In this document: positions 34,701 to 42,812 of the stretch, piece after piece | Position numbering within the stretch: the stretch's first letter is position 1 | Layout of the letters: every line of letters starts with the position of its first letter | Assembly (NCBI GenBank): GCA_049647585.1 | Contig: JBARXY010000011.1 | Span: forward strand, 62,001 to 126,000 | Direction: 5' to 3' | DNA length: 64,000 nucleotides | DNA from: JAGQSZ01 sp049647585 | GTDB lineage: Bacteria; Actinomycetota; Acidimicrobiia; Acidimicrobiales; Microtrichaceae | Made by a program: the position numbers and the translations under genes | The notes under the pieces: generated by a model | Told to the model about the DNA's origin: nothing | What the model saw: only the letters and a program-made list of their open reading frames with translations | Databases searched by the model: none

Positions 34701-35400
34701 TCGACGTGTAACTGACAGCGCCGCTTTCACGTAGTCGCCGGGCGACTTCGGTGTTAGATCGCTCGACGAGATCCGCCAGAAGCAGATCGCGGTCCTGGCC
34801 CGACTCGGCTGTGACCAGGCACTCGCCCAGGTTCCGGACCTTCGCAACTGCGGATTGCAGATCACCAATGGTGGGTAGCTCAGTCCCGCTGTCCGCCCGG
34901 GATGCCTCGGAGAAGAGAACATCGGAGCAGACCTGGCGGATAATCGCCGCCTCTGGGGCGACAACGGCTGGGCCCGAGTTGTGACCGCTCAGGACACCCT
35001 GGCTCGCAAGGGCGCTCGAGCAGAATCCGTGGATCGTGGAGATCACTGCAGAATCAAAGTCCCGGACTGCTCGTTCCAACCGGGTGCGCCTCGCCTCTCG
35101 CTCGCCATCAGGAACGTCAGCCAACTGGGCGAAAACCACATCGGCAGTTTTTGACGGCGCACGCAGGTGCGCCTCCGCAGTTATCAGCGCCGATCTGATG
35201 CGATCGCGAAGTTCGGCCGCTGCCGCCTTGGTGAACGTGACCAGCAGGATTTGCGAGATCGGCACGCCCTGCTCGGCGACGAAGCGGACCGTCAACGCTG
35301 CGAGCGTGAAGGTCTTGCCCGTGCCTGCACTGGCTTCGATCAGCGTCGTGGTGCCAACGGGAAGTGGGTCCTGAAGGTTGAAGGCATTTTCGGCAGTCAT
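31747..35400 (-). CDS. recB: Exodeoxyribonuclease V beta subunit (RecB)
   Basis: 1217 residues from ATG 35400, overlapping the recC stop by ATGA. UvrD-type helicase with Walker A EASAGTGKTFTLAALTVRF near 24, ALIDEFQDTDPIQWEIF, ILVGDPKQAIYGFRGGD and LTIHTAKGLEFPVVLLPDL. The C-terminal RecB nuclease domain contains YSVLDYKTNQL, holding the catalytic Asp-x-Lys. An 18-bp repeat inserts DARARG units near residue 380. With RecC and RecD it processes double-strand breaks. The presence of RecBCD rather than only AdnAB is informative for the lineage. Confidence 0.96.
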   Translation of the reverse strand: MTAENAFNLQDPLPVGTTTLIEASAGTGKTFTLAALTVRFVAEQGVPISQILLVTFTKAAAAELRDRIRSALITAEAHLRAPSKTADVVFAQLADVPDGEREARRTRLERAVRDFDSAVISTIHGFCSSALASQGVLSGHNSGPAVVAPEAAIIRQVCSDVLFSEASRADSGTELPTIGDLQSAVAKVRNLGECLVTAESGQDRDLLLADLVERSNTEVARRLRESGAVSYTSMVTSVRDLVRNDPQSLAELRKRFTVALIDEFQDTDPIQWEIFHDVFGSGEPRPTLILVGDPKQAIYGFRGGDVYTYLEARGRVEPRVLLTNHRSVPQAVNAMNSIGAGQFFGEEHIAYQPVQIAPANSGRRLLLQDARARGDARARGDARARGDVSNDGAQIDAGITRNAPGLHIRCLDGFRSFREFDTEQKRIAVEKYHRRIAEDLADMAVELLGNGLFVDDAKREKGTPRRVGPADIAVLVGSGAAADPVAKALASRGISSVKLIKDSVLVSEAAEQWLTLLRAMERPADQRLAGAAALTWFFAWTAEELASAVDPQSRTADSELTIVQYQLASWAEVLQRHGVSALFAEIRRTSGLIPRLLGQWQGERNLTDLEHVAELIHAESTHRSGGLTASQALELLEQWMLDAADEDAAEAMQRRVESDDDSVRILTIHTAKGLEFPVVLLPDLAGGGNRVTAKGELSYFDGDLGRRVLDVSTAQSDSNGARARQRPKMAPRSTSETKRQNCGDQHRLTYVALTRASHLTVTWWAPLTGCELTGLARLLFGVEDAAASDVAVKVPPIEEAAVRLTERIDHLGASDSILVSTVAHEVAHPAKFSPDRSAEASTAEPLALALLERPMERSSNRWSFSSLKDNVRVPVSGATTGSSSTNVSASMNQSRTDPGIENSDDRGAGDEGLAEMPRRSSDTNAASWPSTAARGDWLAPTLFGGLGAGAEFGSMVHELYEVVDFTSPDPVEAFSMALQKQGHFAVTPEQQERLPEALTQTLLTPLGARFGNIRLADLGPGDRLNELDFYIPVAPDRTLAAKRIGEIVAEHLEPDHPLRPWAEKLSLGLSHVDLTGYMSGAIDLIFRYPVGGQVRYSVLDYKTNQLSGAQDQTVGDYHPDLLAGAMEHHQYFLQALIYSVALHRYLRLRLPNYDAARHIGPVAYVFLRGMVGPLTPTAESGYWAGSPAGVFTWSVPPELVESLSDAFDRDLHQEVVL
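34239..34295. repeat. 18-bp in-frame repeat inside recB
   Basis: Three exact copies of CGTCCCCGCGGGCGCGGG, giving a (DARARG)n stretch in the accessory region of RecB. Likely a surface loop. Confidence 0.9.
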
Positions 35401-38400
35401 GATTTCTGCCCATCCTCGGCGGGGTCCACGATGACACCGTCGATAGTCCCCCACAGGCGCTTTGCTTCGGAGTCGAGAGTGAAGCCATCGATGGAAACCT
35501 CGCCCAGATCCGAGGGTTGCAAGGAGCCGAATGCTCTGCGGTGGTATCGGTCGAGGGCTTCGCCTCGTGCGTATGCACCGGTGGCCGAGCCCCAGGCTGA
35601 GGCGATACTCGCTCCGGTGAATTTGGCCATCGATGTCCTTTCAAACAGTGGCAGTGCGCAGCTGAGCCCGTCCCGGTACTGGCCAACAAGGACATCCAAT
35701 GCGTCCAGAGCTGCTTCCCGGCGGATCTCGGGATCATGACCAAGAACGGTGCCCACACTCTGGAACGGCCGGGAACCGGACTTTGCTCCGCGGGTGATCA
35801 CCACGCCGCGCCAGTTGATGTGTGGGCTGCTCGCAGTGAGGGCGAGCAGCTGAATCGCCTGGCGGATCCGATGGAAGGGCTTGGATCTGGTGAAACGAAT
35901 ATCGACCGGACCCGGGTGCGCTCCATCTGCACAGCCGTCTACGTTTCCGACCAGGCGGGCACCCGAGGGCAGTATGAGGTCGATGGAATGCGCGGCGGAA
36001 ACGGCTCGCCGCACGTCCCAGTGTTCGGCAAGGTCAAGCAATGAGCGAACCTCGTCGCTGATCGCTGGCAGTTCACGTTCGGCGATGGCCGGCGGGGGCA
36101 GGACGCCCGCTGCCCGTTGATAGTCGAGGAGCTTCCACAGTTGGCTGCCGGTGATATCGGCCGACGCACTGTCGTCTGTCGCGCCTTCTTCCAGTTCTTC
36201 GGCGAGCAGCCCTGCGGTCAGCAGAGCTTGACCGATGGCATGGATGTCGAGGTTGGAGATCGCAGTCGGCAGTTCCTCGTCGTGGGCATCTTCACGATCC
36301 GGCAGGGTCACCCCCAAGGTCGTGTTGAAGAACTTCCTCACCGGGTGGGCAAAGAAAGAGAGGAGCTCTGCCAGGTCGATCAAGTCGGATTCGCGAGATG
36401 AAACGGCCAGCTGGCGCTCGAGGAGAATCCGGTGCGCCACCGGCTGGCGCTGAACCTCGACCTGCAGCGCCAAGGCACCCTCGAACGCAATCGGGTCATA
36501 GCTGAAGGGACGTGGTCGGCCACCTCGGACCTGGAAGTTCTGTGGATGGTAGGCCTGTCTCGGGTGGCTCACGAATATGCCGTGAGCGCCCTCACGCACC
36601 ATCTTGGGGGTCAAATCGATTGCGGAGGCGACCGTCTCGATGAACTCTTCGAGTACAACTGCCGGAGGTACAGGTTGGTTGTTGCGCACATCGGAGCCGG
36701 TGCAGGTGATCACCAGATGGCTCCTGGCCGACATGACAACGTTGAGAAGATCCGCCCGCGCTCTTAGCCGTGGGTCGTGATCTCCCACCCACTGCGTTCC
36801 TGCCCCTAGATCGTCGGATGATTCGGAGGACGTCGGCAACGCGTCGGCGTCCAGGCCCAGGATGCAAACCACCTTGTACGGCACCCCTGCGAGAACCCCT
36901 GGACGGGACACCAGAATTGCCCCGTGTGCCAAGTTGGCCCTAGGCCGATGGCCCTCGATCGCAGGTGAGATCAGCTGACGAAAATCGTCGAATGCGATCT
37001 TGAGTTGGCTCGGGGATCCGCTGGCATCAACCGACGCCAGAACTAGAGATTCAAGGGTCCGGTCGAGCGAGCTGCGCTGCCACTCCATGAACCGCTCTGG
37101 TCTGAGCATCAGATCAGCTGCCACCCCAACCTTCTGACACCACTCATCGATCGTGTGGTTCTGGCCGTCGCCGAGCAGTTGTTGCACCTGTTGTATCGCA
37201 GCGACCGCAGCAGCGATACGGCCCGCAGCGGCGATGGCTCCCTCGCCCAGACTGAGCGGCGGAATGCCTCCAACTGCAAGTGCATCGGAGGTCGCGATCG
37301 GTGGGTTGTCATCCCCCGGGAGCGGCGCCAGGCGAAGATCGTCGCCGAGGGCGACCCCCATGAGCAGCTGATCGATTCCCCATGACCACGAGTTGGCACC
37401 GTAGCTGGGATCAACCTTCCATCCGGCGCGGTGTTCTCCGTCCAGACCCCATCGGACCCGTGCCTCTTTGCCGAGAGAACTGAGTATCCGAAGGTCCTCG
37501 TCGACAAGTTCGAAGCGGTCCTGCACGGCCCTTGCGCGCAGCAGAGATGCCATCTGGGAGAAGGTGAAGCGACTGGAGACGAGGTCGAGCAGCTCGGCGA
37601 GCGCCCCCGAGAGCGGGTTCAGCGTCCCTACGTTCTGATCGACGAGTGTGTAACGGAGGTTCGGAACCCGTTCGGGTTCAGGCTCGGAATCCCGTGCAGC
37701 AGAAGGCCCGAAGACTGCCGTGATAATCGGCGCGTACAGATCCAGGCGTGGGCACAAGATGACAATCTCGTCCTCGTTGAGCGAAGGGTCCTGGACCAGT
37801 AGCTCAAGAATCTGATCTCGTAGCGACTCCACCTGGCGTGTCGCTCCGGACGCTGCGTGTATTCGGATGGAATTGTCGTGCTCGACGATACGCCCCACGA
37901 ATTCGCCCGGCTGGTCCGCAGTGATGCCACGTTGGACCAGATGGAGCAGCGTGTTGGCGTCGGTGCTGGCCGGGGAGCTGGTGCCGCCCAACGAGGTGGC
38001 GCCTCCCAACGAGCCGGCGCCGCCGAACGAGGCGGCGCCTCTCGGGGAGCCGGTAGCAAAGCTGGTTGTTCCGCGGTCCTCGGGGATTATTGCTCCCACA
38101 CCCAGTAGCCGCGCGGCGTCGAGCTGCAGTTGACCCCACGTCTGGGAAAGCGGATGTCCACTCAGGAGCGCTGGGGCTTCTGAACGTGGGAAGGACCATG
38201 TAGATGCTCCGTCACCGGACCGACCATCAGTTGGGGCATCGGCCCCCCAAATCTGCCCCACCGGGGACTCGGCGACCGCACGGGCCGCGGTCCGGGTCAT
38301 CTTGGAGGACGGCGTCAGCAGCAGCACCTTTACATTGCGGCTGACAGCGAGCGACTGGAGCAGCGGACCCATGTCCCCTGTCAGCGTTGACTGGGCAAAA

Positions 38401-39074
38401 ACAAACAGCCGAGATGGAAGACAGTCGGGACCGGCTCCCGCCAGATACACCCCTGACCGAAGTTGTAGAAGGGCATCGCGGAAGGCCTCGGCGGGAGTCT
38501 GTTGGACGCCTCGCGTACTTGCGACGTGGTCCTTGACCATTCGCAACAGCCTCGGCTGCCAGAGTGTGGAGGTTTCGAGTTGCTGGCCTTCTGGGTCCAC
38601 ATCCACGCCCCGAACCCAGTTGAGGATCATCTCGGGCCGTTTGAGGTTGTAGTGATCGAACAGTCGTGCGATGGAGGCCGCTCGGGCCACGTTCGGTGAG
38701 ACCCCGCCGACACCGACCAGAGCCGGATCAACCATTCCCCCCGACTTTTCGAGCACTTCCATGATCGACCAAGTCAGCTCCTCGGTCCGCCATGAATCCG
38801 CAATTTCAGGTCCATCGACAGACTCTCGATAGGAACGGATCAGCCTTCGGCGTAGCGAAGTCGAAGATGCGAATTCGACGTTTGCGACAATTCCGTCACG
38901 CCCATGCCGTGCCCCCAGGCGCAGGGAAAGCTGCTTCTTTGCCCAGTTGGCCATGCCAAGCGAGGGGACCGACATCCACTCGGGGGTAAACGGGTCGCCC
39001 GAGGGGTTAGACAGGTCGGCGCTCAGCTCATCGAGCAGACCCTCTGGCTTCTCTGACACCACAACCGAAAGCAC
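35397..39074 (-). CDS. recC: Exodeoxyribonuclease V gamma subunit (RecC)
   Basis: 1225 residues from GTG 39074, chosen because AAAGG lies nine bases upstream and the protein then begins VLSVVVSEKPEGLLDELSADL like other RecC N-termini. A GTG at 39167 would overlap the divergent gene. WMSVPSLGMANWAKKQLSLRLG, LFVFAQSTLTGDMGPLLQSL, FGPSAARDSEPE and VCILGLDADALPTS are RecC-type segments. It is the helicase-like, Chi-reading subunit that lacks catalytic motifs. A repeated SFGGAGSLGGATSLGG stretch near residue 360 comes from a 15-bp DNA repeat. First gene of recC-recB-recD. Confidence 0.94.
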   Translation of the reverse strand: MLSVVVSEKPEGLLDELSADLSNPSGDPFTPEWMSVPSLGMANWAKKQLSLRLGARHGRDGIVANVEFASSTSLRRRLIRSYRESVDGPEIADSWRTEELTWSIMEVLEKSGGMVDPALVGVGGVSPNVARAASIARLFDHYNLKRPEMILNWVRGVDVDPEGQQLETSTLWQPRLLRMVKDHVASTRGVQQTPAEAFRDALLQLRSGVYLAGAGPDCLPSRLFVFAQSTLTGDMGPLLQSLAVSRNVKVLLLTPSSKMTRTAARAVAESPVGQIWGADAPTDGRSGDGASTWSFPRSEAPALLSGHPLSQTWGQLQLDAARLLGVGAIIPEDRGTTSFATGSPRGAASFGGAGSLGGATSLGGTSSPASTDANTLLHLVQRGITADQPGEFVGRIVEHDNSIRIHAASGATRQVESLRDQILELLVQDPSLNEDEIVILCPRLDLYAPIITAVFGPSAARDSEPEPERVPNLRYTLVDQNVGTLNPLSGALAELLDLVSSRFTFSQMASLLRARAVQDRFELVDEDLRILSSLGKEARVRWGLDGEHRAGWKVDPSYGANSWSWGIDQLLMGVALGDDLRLAPLPGDDNPPIATSDALAVGGIPPLSLGEGAIAAAGRIAAAVAAIQQVQQLLGDGQNHTIDEWCQKVGVAADLMLRPERFMEWQRSSLDRTLESLVLASVDASGSPSQLKIAFDDFRQLISPAIEGHRPRANLAHGAILVSRPGVLAGVPYKVVCILGLDADALPTSSESSDDLGAGTQWVGDHDPRLRARADLLNVVMSARSHLVITCTGSDVRNNQPVPPAVVLEEFIETVASAIDLTPKMVREGAHGIFVSHPRQAYHPQNFQVRGGRPRPFSYDPIAFEGALALQVEVQRQPVAHRILLERQLAVSSRESDLIDLAELLSFFAHPVRKFFNTTLGVTLPDREDAHDEELPTAISNLDIHAIGQALLTAGLLAEELEEGATDDSASADITGSQLWKLLDYQRAAGVLPPPAIAERELPAISDEVRSLLDLAEHWDVRRAVSAAHSIDLILPSGARLVGNVDGCADGAHPGPVDIRFTRSKPFHRIRQAIQLLALTASSPHINWRGVVITRGAKSGSRPFQSVGTVLGHDPEIRREAALDALDVLVGQYRDGLSCALPLFERTSMAKFTGASIASAWGSATGAYARGEALDRYHRRAFGSLQPSDLGEVSIDGFTLDSEAKRLWGTIDGVIVDPAEDGQKS
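37974..38045. repeat. 15-bp in-frame repeat inside recC
   Basis: Degenerate copies of a GAGCCGGCGCCGCCGAAC-like unit with a 15-base period. They encode a Gly/Ser/Ala-rich loop in RecC. Confidence 0.75.
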
Positions 39075-39135
39075 CCCAGGACACCTTTCATCGACTCGAG
39101 GTGACCATACCGGTGCGCTGTGACACTCTGAGTTG

Positions 39136-39840
39136 ATGCCCGAGGTACCAGCAGAACTATCGCTCACAGCTCCACAAGCCAGGGTCCTGGGTTGCCTCGT
39201 GGAGAAGCAGGCGACTACTCCCGATTCCTATCCCATGACGCTCAAGGCCCTGACCACGGCCTGCAACCAGAGTTCGAGTCGCTTCCCTGTTGTGCAGTAC
39301 GAACCGACGCTCGTCGAGGCCACGCTGCACGCGCTCAAGGGAAAGGCGCTCATCCGGATCGTGCATCCTGCCCACGGAGAGCGGGCAACCAAGTACCGCC
39401 ACGTACTCGATGAGGCCCTCGATCTGACTGCCGCTCAACTGGCCGTCACCGCCTTGTTATTCCTTCGCGGGCCCCAGACCGTCGCAGAGTTGAAGACTCG
39501 ATCGGAGCGCATCTTCAATTTCGGTTCCGCATCCGAGGTCGAAACGGTTCTGAACCAACTTGCGACATTGGACCCGTCCGTTGTTGCAGTGGTTGAACGC
39601 CAGCCGGGTCAGAAGGAACAGCGGTGGATCCAGATGCTCGAGGTCGATCCGGAGGCCAGGGCCGCAAGCATCCCCACTGCAGACAACGCCGCCCGGCTGT
39701 CAGCCGGTGCTGCGACCGTCGTACAGGAACTGCAACAGCGGGTGACAGAACTCGAAACTCGGGTCGAACGACTGGTTGACGCGCTGGGAGATCTGGTTGA
39801 TCTGGATGAGCGGAACCACTCGGACGACACGGTTTCCTGA
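39136..39840 (+). CDS. YceH-like protein (DUF480 family)
   Basis: 234 residues from ATG 39136. Two winged-helix domains: LTAPQARVLGCLVEKQATTPDSYPMTLKALTTACNQSSSRFPV is the DUF480 signature (residues 7-50), and LDLTAAQLAVTALLFLRGPQTVAELKTR begins the second. A C-terminal coiled coil (VVQELQQRVTELETRVERLVDALGDL) ends it. Function of the family is unknown. Divergent from recC, with about 60 bases between the start codons. Confidence 0.9.
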   Translation: MPEVPAELSLTAPQARVLGCLVEKQATTPDSYPMTLKALTTACNQSSSRFPVVQYEPTLVEATLHALKGKALIRIVHPAHGERATKYRHVLDEALDLTAAQLAVTALLFLRGPQTVAELKTRSERIFNFGSASEVETVLNQLATLDPSVVAVVERQPGQKEQRWIQMLEVDPEARAASIPTADNAARLSAGAATVVQELQQRVTELETRVERLVDALGDLVDLDERNHSDDTVS

Positions 39841-40015
39841 CCCCCCAGAGATGCCCGAGATCGCTTCGACACGAACAATTGACGTGACGTCCCTTCCCCA
39901 AATGCCGCGCTTCTAGAAGTCCGATCCGAACTCAAAAATCACTCCTAGAAAACCGTTGACAGCCACCCTCGGAGCCGGTTAGCAAGGCCTTTGAGGGACG
40001 CTACGGGGGTGGCGG
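39841..40015 (+). promoter_or_regulatory. Intergenic region before the respiratory operon
   Basis: 175 bases between the YceH-like gene and qcrC. TTGACA at 39956-39961 is a perfect -35 hexamer, but at 17 bases' spacing the -10 reads only TTAGCA, which is weak. TTCTAGAA and TCCTAGAA form a loose repeat around 39911-39950. This is the most likely place for the operon promoter. Confidence 0.35.
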
Positions 40016-40852
40016 ATGGACAAACCGGGACGCTGGACTGTGGTCCGCCAGATCACAGGTCTGGCCGCTATAACAGTCGTTGCGACGGCGTTCATGTTGT
40101 CGGGCGGAGTGTCTGCAAATCCACGACCCCAAAGCGACAACGTCGCAGCTGGCTCCGGCGCTTCCAAGGCGAATATCGAGAAGCTCTTCCGATCAGACTG
40201 CGCTGTCTGTCACGGCGTGGACGGACACGGGACCAGCCGGGCTCCGACCCTTGTCGGCGTCGGACGGAGCGGTGTGGACTTCATGGTCTCGACGGGCCGG
40301 ATGCCCCTGGTCGAACCAGGTCGGCGCACGGTGCCGAACCAGCCGATTCAACCGCTACCCAATATCAGCCAGGGTGACGCAAACCTGACGCTGAACCGCA
40401 GCAAGCCCGCGTATGACCCCGCGACGATCTCGGCTCTGGCGACCTACGTCAGCGAATTGACCGGAGGTGGACCCGACATTCCGACAGTGGCGGGTGGCCA
40501 GGTTGCCAAGGGCGGCGTCCTCTACCGCCAACAGTGCGCTGCGTGTCATTCGTGGTCCGGCGACGGCGGGGCACTCCTGCACAGAGAGGCGCCGCCGTTG
40601 CACCAGGCAACCCCGGTCCAGACAGGAGAGGCCATTCGCCTTGGCCCCGGCCAGATGCCCAGGTTCAGTTCAGCCGCGCTGACCAACAACCAGGTGGCCG
40701 ACGTTGCTGCATATGTCGAGTACCTACGGGACCCCGACGACCGCGGTGGACACGGCCTGGGGCACATCGGACCAGTAGCCGAGGGAGCAGTCGCACTTCT
40801 GGGAATCCTGGCGTTGCTCATTTTCGTCAGGTGGATAGGAGACAGGGCGTGA
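40016..40852 (+). CDS. qcrC: Diheme cytochrome c of the bcc complex
   Basis: 278 residues. N-terminal membrane anchor (ITGLAAITVVATAFMLSGG), two c-type heme sites CAVCH (near 62) and CAACH (near 173), each with a downstream Met ligand (TGRMPL, PGQMPRF), and a C-terminal helix (AVALLGILALLIFVRWIGD). This is the actinobacterial QcrC layout. It passes electrons from the Rieske protein to the oxidase without a soluble cytochrome c. First gene of the respiratory cluster; its stop overlaps qcrA as GTGA. Confidence 0.95.
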   Translation: MDKPGRWTVVRQITGLAAITVVATAFMLSGGVSANPRPQSDNVAAGSGASKANIEKLFRSDCAVCHGVDGHGTSRAPTLVGVGRSGVDFMVSTGRMPLVEPGRRTVPNQPIQPLPNISQGDANLTLNRSKPAYDPATISALATYVSELTGGGPDIPTVAGGQVAKGGVLYRQQCAACHSWSGDGGALLHREAPPLHQATPVQTGEAIRLGPGQMPRFSSAALTNNQVADVAAYVEYLRDPDDRGGHGLGHIGPVAEGAVALLGILALLIFVRWIGDRA

Positions 40853-41763
40853 GCGAGGCGAACACGGAGCAACCGGCCGAGAGAAGTCCGGACATGGAGC
40901 CGGAGACTGGACCGGGCTCGGCACCCGACCCGGGTAGGTGGGCGGAACGACGCATCACCCTGGCATTCCTGGTGAGCGCGATCTGTTCGGTCGGCCTCGC
41001 GGCGGTCTACTGGAACGGGGGTCAACCGCAATTGGAAGGTGTACTACTCGCTGGCGCACTCGGCGGACTGGCTGTCGGCGGAGTCACTTGGGCAAACAGG
41101 CTCATGCCGCAGGGGCCTTTCGTGGACAGCCGTCACGACCTGACCAGTCGCGAGTCGACCATCCAGGCGCTCGAGGAAGACGTCGAGCGAGGCGGGGTCC
41201 TGACCAGGCGGAAGATGGTTGTCCGGTCACTCGGGGCTGCGGCGGTTGCGCTTGGAGTCGCAATGGTGTTTCCACTCAGGTCACTCGGCCCACGGCCTGG
41301 TCCGGGCATGCTCCACACTCCGTGGAGAGCGGGACGCCGTCTGATCACCTCGGACGGTCGCCCGGTGGTGGCAGCCGACGTGCCCGTCGGGAGCCTGGTG
41401 ACCGCCTTTCCCGAAGGTCACCCCGACTCGCCAACGGGCCAGATCGTCCTGATACGCGTCGCATCGGGACAGCTCCACCCGAGCCCGGAACGGGCCTCCT
41501 GGTCTCCGGAGGGTTTGATTGCATACTCAAAGGTCTGCACTCACGCCGGCTGCCCTGTGGGCCTCTACCAGACAGAGACCCACGAGCTGATGTGTCCGTG
41601 TCACCAGTCGACCTTCGACGTACTGCAGCAAGCCGAGCCGGTCTTCGGTCCGGCAGCGGCTGCTCTCCCCCAGTTGCCCCTCGAGATCGACCAAGCCGGT
41701 CACATAGTTGCCCAGAGTGACTTCACCGAACCGGTCGGCCCAACGTTCTGGCACCGGCAATGA
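40849..41763 (+). CDS. qcrA: Rieske iron-sulfur subunit of the bcc complex
   Basis: 304 residues from GTG 40849. Three N-terminal hydrophobic segments, as in actinobacterial QcrA, then a soluble Rieske domain whose [2Fe-2S] ligands are in CTHAGCPVG and CPCHQSTFD. Gln replaces the Gly of CPCHGS, a substitution also seen in other actinobacterial QcrA proteins as I recall them. It transfers electrons from quinol to QcrC. Overlaps both qcrC and ctaC. Confidence 0.95.
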   Translation: MSEANTEQPAERSPDMEPETGPGSAPDPGRWAERRITLAFLVSAICSVGLAAVYWNGGQPQLEGVLLAGALGGLAVGGVTWANRLMPQGPFVDSRHDLTSRESTIQALEEDVERGGVLTRRKMVVRSLGAAAVALGVAMVFPLRSLGPRPGPGMLHTPWRAGRRLITSDGRPVVAADVPVGSLVTAFPEGHPDSPTGQIVLIRVASGQLHPSPERASWSPEGLIAYSKVCTHAGCPVGLYQTETHELMCPCHQSTFDVLQQAEPVFGPAAAALPQLPLEIDQAGHIVAQSDFTEPVGPTFWHRQ

Positions 41764-42812
41764 GAGTCCCACGGCCGTCCCTTCGCCACGGGACCGCATC
41801 CACGGTATTTGCCGTTGCAAGTACCGCGCTGCTCGGGCTCGCATCGGGATGTTCCAAGTCATCGCCATCGATCATCGATGACCATGGAGTCGAGTCACAG
41901 AGGATCGCCGGTGTCTGGTGGTTCATGTTCATTGTGGCCATCGTCGTGTACGTGGTGGTTGCATCACTGATCGTCACCGGTGTCCTTCGCCGACCCCGCC
42001 ACACCGACGAGCTGGTCGAGTCCGATCCGATGACTCCGGTCACCAAGCGCGACCCCGCGGACGCGCGCTGGATCTGGATCGGCGGAATCATCGTGCCGGT
42101 CATCATCCTCACGACGCTCGCCGTTCTGACAATCAGAGTTGTCCAGACAACGCGCCAGCCGTCGGCGGATGAGGTGACAATCGTGGTCCACGGTCAGCGG
42201 TGGTGGTGGGACGTCAGATATCCCGACGGGGACGTCCGGACCGCCAACGAGATTCACATTCCCGTCGACCGAACGGTCAACATCGAGTTGCACTCCGACA
42301 ACGTGGTGCACAGCTTCTGGGTACCTCAGATAGCCGGGAAGCTCGACGTCATGCCGGGTCAGACCAACCGCCTCCGGATCAAGGCCACCGCGACGGGCCG
42401 CTACCGGGGTCAGTGTGCTGAGTTCTGCGGCATTGGCCACGCCCGCATGGCGTTCATGATCGTCGCCGAGTCCGAGACCGACTTCGAGCGCTGGCTCGTC
42501 CGTCGAGAGCGTGATGCCAGCGGACCGACCAGTGAGGACACGGCGGAAGGACAGCGGGTGTTCATGAGCGAAACGTGTTCGGGTTGTCACACAGTCCGTG
42601 GCACGACAGCGACCGCAGAGATCGGGCCGGACCTGAGTGACTTCGGCAGCCGAGACTGGATCGGGTCGGTGACGGTCCGCAACACGCCCGAGAACCTCAA
42701 GAAGTGGATTCGGGACTCACACCTCATCAAGCCCGGAAGTTTGATGCCACCCATCACCATCAGCGACGACGAGTTGGCGGCCCTCGTGGCATATCTGGAG
42801 GCATTGAAGTGA
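41760..42812 (+). CDS. ctaC: Cytochrome c oxidase subunit II with fused cytochrome c domain (caa3 type)
   Basis: 350 residues. Signal with lipobox GLASGC, two membrane helices, then the cupredoxin domain with GQRWWWDVRYPDG and CuA ligands in VHSFWVP and CAEFCGIGHARM. A C-terminal cytochrome c domain follows with CSGCH and distal Met in GSLMPPI. The heme domain marks a caa3-type oxidase. As QcrC already supplies two hemes c, electrons may pass through three hemes in the supercomplex. ATGA overlap with qcrA. Confidence 0.95.
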   Translation: MRVPRPSLRHGTASTVFAVASTALLGLASGCSKSSPSIIDDHGVESQRIAGVWWFMFIVAIVVYVVVASLIVTGVLRRPRHTDELVESDPMTPVTKRDPADARWIWIGGIIVPVIILTTLAVLTIRVVQTTRQPSADEVTIVVHGQRWWWDVRYPDGDVRTANEIHIPVDRTVNIELHSDNVVHSFWVPQIAGKLDVMPGQTNRLRIKATATGRYRGQCAEFCGIGHARMAFMIVAESETDFERWLVRRERDASGPTSEDTAEGQRVFMSETCSGCHTVRGTTATAEIGPDLSDFGSRDWIGSVTVRNTPENLKKWIRDSHLIKPGSLMPPITISDDELAALVAYLEALK